Shown one piece after another: positions 7,973-13,237 of a DNA stretch of 13,237 bases. The DNA comes from Thalassiosira profunda (taxonomy: Eukaryota > Bacillariophyta > Thalassiosirophyceae > Thalassiosirales > Thalassiosiraceae): contig JALLAP010002211.1 of NCBI GenBank assembly GCA_036939355.1, forward strand, positions 1-13,237, written 5' to 3'. The translations under genes were made by a program, and so were the position numbers. The notes below the pieces were generated by a model, which had not been told where the DNA came from, made no database searches, and saw only the letters and a program-made list of their open reading frames with translations. Every line of letters starts with the position of its first letter. Within the stretch, counting starts at the first letter, position 1.

Positions 7973-9591
7973 AGTGAGTGTTCGCGGGTGGCTGGGCGGG
8001 GATAATATTTTGGTGCACACAACATGTGGACAATTTTGCAACTCGTGCTGACGATACTGCTGTCATTCGCCCACAGTGCCGAAGGCCGAGAAGGGGACCC
8101 CGAAGGACATCGCCAACCGCATGAAGGCGAAGGGGCTGCAGAAGCTCAAGTTCTACTGCCAGATGTGCGCCAAGCAGTGCCGCGACGAGAACGGCTTCAA
8201 GTGCCACATGACGTCCGACTCCCACCTCCGCCAGATGCGGATCTTCCGGGAGAATGCGGGGGGAATGATGGACTCGTTCTCCCGGGAGTTCGAGGTGGCG
8301 TACATGGAGACGCTGCGCCGGAGGCACGGGTGCGTATGGAATCATCCTCTCGAACACATCATATTATGATCGTCTCAAAGTCTCGACTCTTATATTTCTC
8401 TCCTATTGCATTCAGCACGCAACGGATGAACGCCAACAACGTGTACCAGGAGGTCATCCAGGACAAGAATCACATCCACATGAANCAGCACGCAACGGAT
8501 GAACGCCAACAACGTGTACCAGGAGGTCATCCAGGACAAGAATCACATCCACATGAACTCCACGAAATGGACGACGCTGACGGACTTCGTGCAATACCTG
8601 GGAAAGAAGGGGCTGTGCGTGGTGGAGGAGACGGAGCGGGGGTGGTACGTCACGTACATCGAGCGGGATCCGGCGCTGCTGTCGCGGCAGGAGAAGTTGA
8701 AGAAGAAGACGGAGGCGGACCAGCGCGAGGAGCGGAAGGCGGCCGAACAACGCGAGACGTTGCGGATGGAGGCGGCGAAGGCATTGGACCGGGCGGGGTG
8801 CGCGGTGGAGAGGAAGGCGAGCGAAATTGGGAGCCGGGAGGGCGGCGAGAAGATGGAGATGAAGCTGGGGGGGAAGGCCGGGGGGAAGAAACGGAAGGCC
8901 CGTGTGGCCGGCAAGCTGTCTTTGCTAGAAGAGGATGACGACAGCGACGACGAGACAGGCGGGGGTAACAGTGGCAGTGCGAAACCGGATGCTATGGGGC
9001 GCAGAATGGATCAGTTACCCGGGAAGAAGCCGACAATGGCAGTAAAGCACGCCGGAGAACCCAAAATGCAATCCACACAGATGAGGGACAGCGATTCGAG
9101 AGAGAATGCTGCCAAGAGGCAAAAGCCAAATGGCGACAAGNCAATCCACACAGATGAGGGACAGCGATTCGAGAGAGAATGCTGCCAAGAGGCAAAAGCC
9201 AAATGGCGACAAGGAGAAGCGAAAAGACTACTGGCTGTTTCGTGACATCGTCGTCCGCATCATCTCCAAAAAGCTCGCCGGCGGGGAGTACTACAAGCGA
9301 AAGGCCGTCGTGGACAAGGTGATCGACAAATATCAGGCCGAGGTGGAGGTGCTGGAAAGCTCCCGCAAGGCGAGGGATGGCGGGGACGTGCTGCGGATCG
9401 ACCAAGACGACCTGGAAACGGTCGTCCCAAAGGAGCCGGGCGAGAAGGTGCGGATCGTGAATGGGAGACACCGTGGGAAGAAGGCGCGGGTGGAACGGCT
9501 AGACAAGCAGAACTACCGGGCGGAATTGCGGCTTGTGGAGGACGACCGGACCGTGACGCTCGATTACGAGGACTTTTCCAAGCTGGCGTGA
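7973..9591 (+). CDS. KIN17: DNA/RNA-binding protein KIN17
   Basis: Three coding exons: 7973 (only the A of ATG), 8077-8329 and 8416-9591. Introns are 7974-8076 (GTGAGT-CAG) and 8330-8415 (GTGCGT-CAG). Two 72-nt repeat-plus-N joins (8413-8557 and 9069-9213) add 73 nt each and break the frame; with one copy of each the product is 427 residues (human KIN17 is 393). A CCHH zinc finger lies at C28, C31, H44 and H50 within CQMCAKQCRDENGFKCH. A winged-helix-like region follows (about 51-160; HIHMNSTKWTTLTDF, GKKGLCVVEE). Next come a charged linker with a likely nuclear signal (KKRKAR), a DYWLFRDIVVRII SH3-like domain (about 305-370) and a C-terminal KOW domain ending DYEDFSKLA. KIN17 is a nuclear protein linked to DNA replication and repair and to the spliceosome. 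Identification is firm. Confidence 0.95.
7974..8076 (+). other. KIN17 intron 1, splitting the start codon
   Basis: A 103-nt intron with a GTGAGT donor at 7974 and CCCACAG acceptor ending at 8076. Exon 1 ends in CCAAGA, so splicing forms A|TG CCG AAG, giving MPKAEKGTPK, which matches the expected KIN17 N-terminus. No ATG in the downstream exon supplies the family N-terminus. Confidence 0.8.
8330..8415 (+). other. KIN17 intron 2
   Basis: An 86-nt phase-2 intron with a GTGCGT donor and TTGCATTCAG acceptor. Splicing makes LRRRHG-TQRMNANN, matching the LLRRRFGTKR segment of animal KIN17. Read-through meets TGA at 8367-8369. The acceptor CAG lies inside the first copy of the 72-nt assembly repeat. 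Confidence 0.9.
8413..8557. repeat. 72-nt direct repeat around a single N (contig-join artefact)
   Basis: Positions 8413-8484 and 8486-8557 are identical, with N at 8485. The copy covers the intron-2 acceptor and the start of KIN17 exon 3 (MNANNVYQEVIQ). Unit plus N is 73 nt, shifting the frame. Conserved KIN17 sequence runs through only if one copy is used. Confidence 0.93.
9069..9213. repeat. 72-nt direct repeat around a single N (contig-join artefact)
   Basis: Positions 9069-9140 and 9142-9213 are identical, with N at 9141. The unit encodes part of the KIN17 linker (MRDSDSRENAAKRQKPNGDK). The extra 73 nt shift the frame just before the DYWLF domain; collapsing them restores it. Confidence 0.93.
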
Positions 9592-10033
9592 TTGCTGTTG
9601 ATTTGATAAGTGCCCAGAGAAAGCACGGATTAATTGAACGAACTCCCGGACTGGCGTCGTCGACCCCCAGCCGTACCCACTGCGTAACGATCCTCTTCTC
9701 TTCTCTCACCACGGAGCAGCCGCTGTTCTTCGTGAACCCATCGCCATTGGATCGATATAGCTGAAGACGATTGCTTCCCCGTAGTACTCCTTCCTCTCTC
9801 CTGGCTGCAATTGCAATCGTACAGATGGAATACCCCGCATCTATTCGACACAGGGCGGGGGCGCCGCGCATTGTAGTGATCGTCACTAAGTATATTTCCG
9901 GTCTCAGAAATCGATCACGTCCGCCTCTGTGGCATGGACGCCGCGAGGTAGCAGGGGGGGGTCACCTGTAGAGGTGCACCGCGCGTTGCAATATATGGCC
10001 GTCTCACGCCCATCATTTTGCAAACAACGCCGC

Positions 10034-10053
10034 CCGCCAGGCGCGCCTGGCGG
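10034..10053. repeat. 20-bp perfect palindrome
   Basis: CCGCCAGGCG is followed immediately by its reverse complement CGCCTGGCGG with no spacer. It lies about 570 bp upstream of the next ATG. It could be a dimeric protein-binding site or a cruciform-prone sequence; symmetry alone does not show a function. Confidence 0.6.
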
Positions 10054-10195
10054 TCGCGACCAGTAACGCCAATGCAGTCGCCTATGAGGAGAGGACGCGG
10101 CGCGGGTTGGGAGGGGAGAGGAGGAGGACAGGAGGAGCGACAGCAGAGAGGGGGCGCTCGAGCGAGTGTGGTGGTGGGTCCAGTAGCGGGCTTGC

Positions 10196-10266
10196 TCACG
10201 TGATTTATTAAAGCTAGTGTTTATCTAGTAAAAAAGTCACGTCGAAGAAAAACGTGATCACGTCGA
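10196..10266. promoter_or_regulatory. Cluster of ACGT-core (bZIP/E-box-like) sites
   Basis: TCACGTGA (10196-10203), TCACGTCGA (10237-10245), and the palindrome ACGTGATCACGT (10252-10263), which overlaps a second TCACGTCGA (10258-10266). The two TCACGTCGA copies start 21 bp apart, about two helical turns. An inverse CCAAT (ATTGG, 10266-10270) adjoins. ACGT cores are typical of bZIP and bHLH binding sites, including CO2/cAMP-responsive elements described in diatoms. The role for the 10623 gene is inferred from position. Confidence 0.4.
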
Positions 10267-10332
10267 TTGGTGGTTTGGAAGTTGGAAGCAGCCGCCCCGC
10301 CCGCCCCCCCCACCGGCGACCCCCCGCGGCGC

Positions 10333-10367
10333 GGCGCCGCCCTCCTAGAGGAGGCGTCGGCGGCGCC
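10333..10367. repeat. GC-rich inverted repeat with hairpin potential
   Basis: GGCGCCGC-CCTCCT, a 2-nt centre AG, then AGGAGG, a 5-nt bulge CGTCG, and GCGGCGCC. Fourteen base pairs can form around the bulge. It lies about 255 bp upstream of the next ATG, within a very GC-rich stretch, and may be chance in such sequence. Confidence 0.4.
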
Positions 10368-10622
10368 GCCTCCTCGCATCGACATCGTTGGGGGAAGTCT
10401 GACGGCGGTCTGGCCGTTGTTAGGACCATTGATGTGTCCTGACCGGTCACGCCGAGGCTGAACGGTTCGCCTCATTGCAACTTTTGCAACGTTCACCTTC
10501 GCCGTGGCGCAACAGCATGGAGACAACGCCGTCCAACAGGCGCAGATCGCCTCATAATTTTTGCATTGGTCTCTCGATCACATCGCTACGCCCACCGCAA
10601 CATCCTCGCCACACTCACCATC

Positions 10623-12362
10623 ATGAAGATCAACCTCAACCGCGACGCGCTCAAGGTCATCATCACCGACGCGGCTCACACCCGCGCCGCGGATCGCCGA
10701 CGCCACGTGGACTTGCTCCGTGAGTGCGAAGCGTGGTGTGCTTACTCCACGGTTGCGGATGCGCCGAAGAACGTGGCCAAGCTGCTGGACATCGGGCAGT
10801 ACTACAACCCTGATGCCAAGTCGAAAGAACGTAAGGTGTTCTACGACGCCCGGAAGGAATCGCAGAGGGACCTCGGTGGCGAACTTCTCTGCTTCGAAAC
10901 CCTCCTCTTCATATCCGAGCACGCCGACGACGCCATCTTCGAGGGGCAGCCCGTGGACGACGTGCAGTCCAAGCAGCTGACGCTCCTCCGCCTGGCCGTC
11001 GAGTACCCTCGCGACTTTGGGGAAAAGCTCTCGATCTTCCGGACGCTCTGCGGCCTCGAGGAGGAGAAGGGCAGCAAGAAGCGGACGGACCTGGGGCACG
11101 AATTCAGTGAGTACGCGACGAGAGCCATCAAGCTGGTGAAGGAGGGCAGGCAGCTCTATGGGCTGCCTTCGACGGAGGAGGAGGAGCGCGACGCCGACGG
11201 CGCGGCTGGCGGCAAAGGAAGTGCCATCGACCAGTTTGCGCTGTTGGTCATGGAGGACAAGAAGTCGAACAATCAGCGATTTGCGGCCCTTGAGGCCAGC
11301 AGCATGGCGACCAACGAGAGCGTAAAGAATGACGCGAAGATCGCGGANGCGATTTGCGGCCCTTGAGGCCAGCAGCATGGCGACCAACGAGAGCGTAAAG
11401 AATGACGCGAAGATCGCGGAGGAGGCATCGAAGGGGGCGGCGAAGGCAGTGACGATCGCGGCGAACGCATCGAAGGAGGCGGCGAAAGCAACGGTGATCG
11501 CGGCGGACGCATCGAAGGATGCGGCGAAGGCAACGAAGATCGCGACGGAGGCTAATGCGGCCACGCAGGTTCTCAGTGGACGGATGGGCGTCGCGGAGGC
11601 GAACCAATCTGCGATGCGGCGCGATCTCGACGCACTGATGACCCCGCTCGCAAACGGCACCAACAGCCAGCCGGCGACGCCCACGAAGAGGCGACGTTCC
11701 CTCTCCCTGGAGAGTGGGCGCAAACGTCTGGATCGGGAGAGCTCCTTCAACCGCCGCCGCTCGACGTGGACGAAGGGTGAGTGTGTTTGCATGCAAGTAT
11801 CTTTCATCGTTCGCCAACCTGACATTCCTGCTGACATATCCTTTTTCGTGCTCTCCCTTTGCCAGTCCTCGCCCTCTTCGCCGTGCTCGCGGTCGTCCTC
11901 GGGGCGTTCCCCGACTTTGGAGGGCAGGCCATGGAGCTTGGCGCTGGGCTTTGGGCTGAAGGCATTGCGTTCCCATCTGTGCCGGGGAACGTCGGAAACT
12001 TTGTCGAGCAGGCCGGTCCGGCGTTCGGTTCGACTTTTAGTGCTGCAGTACAGTGGTGCGTCGAGGAGGCCGCTTCGACGTTTGCTGCTGCGGTACAGTG
12101 GTGCGTCGAGCGGGCCGGTCCGGCCATCGGTTCGACTTTGGGTGCTATCTCCTCTCATCAATCTCTGGTGTTTGATGAATTGGTGCAGTTGTTCGAGGGG
12201 GCGCGCCCGGCGTCGTTTGCTGCTGCGGTCCAGTCGACTTTTACCGGTTTTTTCGCCGGTCTCTGGGCGGATCATGTCGCGGGGAACGTCAGAGAGTTGG
12301 ACCCGGAATTTTGGGGAGTGTGCAGTGACGCCTTCTTCGACGGGGAATGGCATTCTCTCTGA
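10623..12362 (+). CDS. Unknown Ala/Lys-repeat protein with one transmembrane segment (two exons)
   Basis: Exon 1 is 10623-11776 and exon 2 is 11866-12362, joined across an 89-nt GTGAGT-CAG intron in a Val codon. With the 72-nt assembly repeat at 11276-11420 collapsed, the coding length is 1578 nt and the product 525 residues, in frame throughout. I chose the first ATG (MKINLNRDALKVII). Residues 1-200 or so form a mixed helical region with conserved-looking segments (RECEAWCAYSTVADAPKNV, LLCFETLLFISEHADDAIF) that I cannot place in a family. Three 14-residue repeats of the form ASKxAAKAxxIAAx follow (likely coiled coil), then a basic Ser-rich patch (TPTKRRRSLSLESGRKR). Directly after the intron comes a hydrophobic helix (VLALFAVLAVVLGAF, about 361-375). 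The tail carries duplicated modules (SAAVQWCVEEA / AAAVQWCVERA). The structure is supported; the function is unknown. Confidence 0.72.
11276..11420. repeat. 72-nt direct repeat around a single N (contig-join artefact)
   Basis: Positions 11276-11347 and 11349-11420 are identical, with N at 11348. The 73-nt addition shifts the frame of the 10623 gene; using one copy joins SNNQRFAALEASSMATNES to the Ala/Lys repeats without a break. Confidence 0.92.
11425..11550 (+). repeat. Three tandem 42-nt coding repeats
   Basis: Three 42-nt units begin at 11425, 11467 and 11509, each starting GCATCGAAGG. They encode ASKGAAKAVTIAAN, ASKEAAKATVIAAD and ASKDAAKATKIATE. Fourteen residues is two heptads, so the copies keep coiled-coil register. 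The copies differ at scattered positions, many of them changing residues. Confidence 0.85.
11777..11865 (+). other. Intron of the Ala/Lys-repeat gene
   Basis: An 89-nt phase-1 intron: donor GTGAGT, acceptor CCCTTTGCCAG. Splicing gives TWTKG... changed to TWTK-V-LALFAV, placing a membrane helix right after the junction. If retained, the exon-1 frame stays open through the intron and all of exon 2 to a TGA at 12367-12369. Confidence 0.8.
12006..12245 (+). repeat. Degenerate internal duplications in the tail of the 10623 gene
   Basis: GCTGCRGTACAGTGGTGCG recurs at 12042 and 12087 (45-nt period), with a weaker third match at 12222. A second module encoding EQAGPAFGSTF / ERAGPAIGSTL recurs at 12006 and 12108, 102 nt apart. 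All offsets are multiples of three except where frame does not matter, so the protein tail was built by in-frame duplication. Confidence 0.65.
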
Positions 12363-12493
12363 GGGTTGATGTGAGCATCTGGATTTGATGTGATGTTGAT
12401 GGAGGCGTGAATGTCAAGGAGAAGCGAGGCACTTATATTAGATTCAGCTATGCCCCAAAACCTTGCCCCTCAACCTACGCATCTCTTCGCCAA
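12363..12493. other. Short convergent intergenic region
   Basis: Only 131 nt separate the stops of the plus-strand 10623 gene and the minus-strand ClpB gene, so their 3' UTRs probably overlap. No clear terminator or poly(A) signal is visible. Confidence 0.5.
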
Positions 12494-13175
12494 TCACTCG
12501 TACACAGCTTCGGCCATCGCCGCGCCCACTCCACTCTTTCGAATGTCAATCGCCCCACCAATGGAGTCGATGGTGATCTCGTCCCCGTCCGCATAATCGC
12601 CCCTCAGGATGCCCTTGGCAACGGCCGTCTCCAACTCCCTCTGGATGGCCCGCTTCAGCGGCCTGGCCCCATACACGGGGTCGAACCCGATGTCCGCCAT
12701 GGTGTCCAACGCTGCGGGAGTTATTATCATGGTGATGTCGCGCTCCACGAGGCGCTTCTCCAGCTTCTGCACTTCGAGGTTGACGATGCCGCGGAGGTTC
12801 TCCTTCGAGAGGCTGTTAAATATCACTTGGTCGTCCACTCTGTTTAAAAACTCCGGCTTGAATTGCGCCTTCATAGCGTCGTTCACCCGCTGCTTCATGA
12901 GCTCCCGGTCCGAGTCTTCCAAATCGATAATGTCCTGCGAACCAACGTTCGATGTGAAGATGACGACGCAGTTCTTGAAGTCCACGACCCTTCCCTTCGA
13001 ATCGGTCACGCGGCCATCGTCGAGCAATTGCAACATTACATTGAACACATCGGGGTGGGCCTTCTCCATCTCGTCGAAGAGCAAGACCGAGTACGGACGA
13101 CGCCGGACGGCGTCGGTGAGCTGCCCGCCCTCGTCGTACCCAACGTACCCAGGCGGGGCACCCAGCAATCGGCTC

Positions 13176-13209
<34 letters not shown>

Positions 13210-13237
13210 TTCTGATTAGCGCCTCCTCTGAATCGAA
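12494..13237 (-). CDS. clpB: ClpB/Hsp100 disaggregase, C-terminal part
   Basis: The frame is open from the window edge (13237) to TGA at 12494-12496, giving 247 residues that cover most of the second AAA+ module and the C-terminal domain. Visible landmarks: the [20 protein letters not shown] segment; the GYVG pore loop; Walker [17 protein letters not shown]; sensor 1 in IFTSNVGS; the arginine finger in EFLNRVDD; and sensor 2 in GARPLKRAI. Walker A of this module, the first ATPase module and the N-terminus lie outside the window. ClpB is an ATP-driven hexamer that threads aggregated proteins through its pore together with Hsp70. The bacterial-type sequence suggests a plastid or mitochondrial form, but the targeting region is not in view. 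The C-terminus has a modest extension ([12 protein letters not shown]). The ATG at 13202-13204 is internal. Confidence 0.95.

Larger units (their letters stand above)
9592..10622. promoter_or_regulatory. Long intergenic region upstream of the 10623 gene
   Basis: About 1.03 kb between the KIN17 stop and the next ATG. The first part should hold the KIN17 3' UTR. The rest contains a 20-bp perfect palindrome (10034-10053), a cluster of ACGT-core motifs (10196-10266) and a GC-rich hairpin (10333-10367), described separately. Minus-strand frames at 9260-9886 and 9630-9851 are open but unrecognisable. No gene is convincingly supported. Confidence 0.45.

Noticed and set aside
8076..8369. KIN17 zinc-finger exon as a separate 97-residue gene starting at GTG
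   Set aside because: The GTG overlaps an AG splice acceptor, and the 3' end reads into intron 2. Conserved KIN17 sequence continues after the splice.
8413..8557. Tandem 72-nt repeats as real duplications
   Set aside because: The copies are perfectly identical, abut an N, recur at the same length in three unrelated places, and break genes whose frames are restored on collapse.
9260..9886. Minus-strand frame of 208 residues running from the intergenic region into KIN17
   Set aside because: The 3' half is antisense to KIN17 and the 5' half shows no recognisable motif. A remnant cannot be excluded, but nothing supports it.
10578..12353. 591-residue minus-strand open frame, the longest in the window
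   Set aside because: It is antisense to the spliced 10623 gene, crosses the assembly duplication, and its Arg/Ala-rich repetitive translation is the shadow of the 42-nt repeats. No domain or plausible start was seen.
1..13237. tRNA, rRNA, CRISPR array or transposon
   Set aside because: I looked for tRNA T-loop patterns, regularly spaced repeats, and transposase or reverse-transcriptase motifs and found none. The direct repeats present are assembly joins or in-gene tandem repeats.

Overview
The window looks like nuclear DNA of a compact-genome eukaryotic alga, most likely a centric diatom of the Thalassiosira type. Reasons: five short GT-AG introns (77-103 nt), a BspA-type leucine-rich-repeat gene pair whose N- and C-terminal sequence style I associate with Thalassiosirales, a possible plastid presequence with a Phe-Ala-Pro motif, a eukaryotic KIN17 gene and a bacterial-type (probably organellar) ClpB. 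The species assignment is inference; no search was run.

Layout: (1) 18-1180, minus, two exons, an unrecognised protein with a possible plastid presequence and a long Asp/Glu tail. (2) 1556-2438 and 2440-3582, plus, two LRR_5 paralogues, the first missing its 3' end and the second its 5' end at an assembly gap. (3) 4127-5673, plus, two exons, an unknown membrane-anchored coiled-coil protein. (4) 6291-7505, minus, a single-exon seven-transmembrane protein. (5) 7973-9591, plus, three exons, KIN17, with its start codon split by the first intron. (6) 10623-12362, plus, two exons, an unknown protein with a 14-residue Ala/Lys repeat and a transmembrane segment. (7) 12494-13237, minus, the C-terminal part of a ClpB/Hsp100 disaggregase, cut by the window edge. 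Genes 1 and 2 are divergent, as are genes 4 and 5; genes 6 and 7 converge.

Six single N symbols (1089, 2439, 5714, 8485, 9141, 11348) are contig joins, not ambiguous bases. Four have perfect direct repeats directly abutting the N (50, 72, 72 and 72 nt), one has a 55-nt repeat set back by 17 nt, and one is a real gap inside the LRR tandem. Treating the repeats as unmerged contig overlaps restores KIN17 and the 10623 gene to continuous, correctly spliced reading frames. Anyone using the raw sequence would see false frameshifts.

The genes do not form a pathway: housekeeping genes (KIN17, ClpB) lie among lineage-specific genes of unknown function. I found no mobile element, CRISPR array, tRNA or rRNA. 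The most novel items are the unknown genes at 18-1180, 4127-5673 and 10623-12362. The last two place a short hydrophobic segment at or just after an intron and stay open if that intron is retained.
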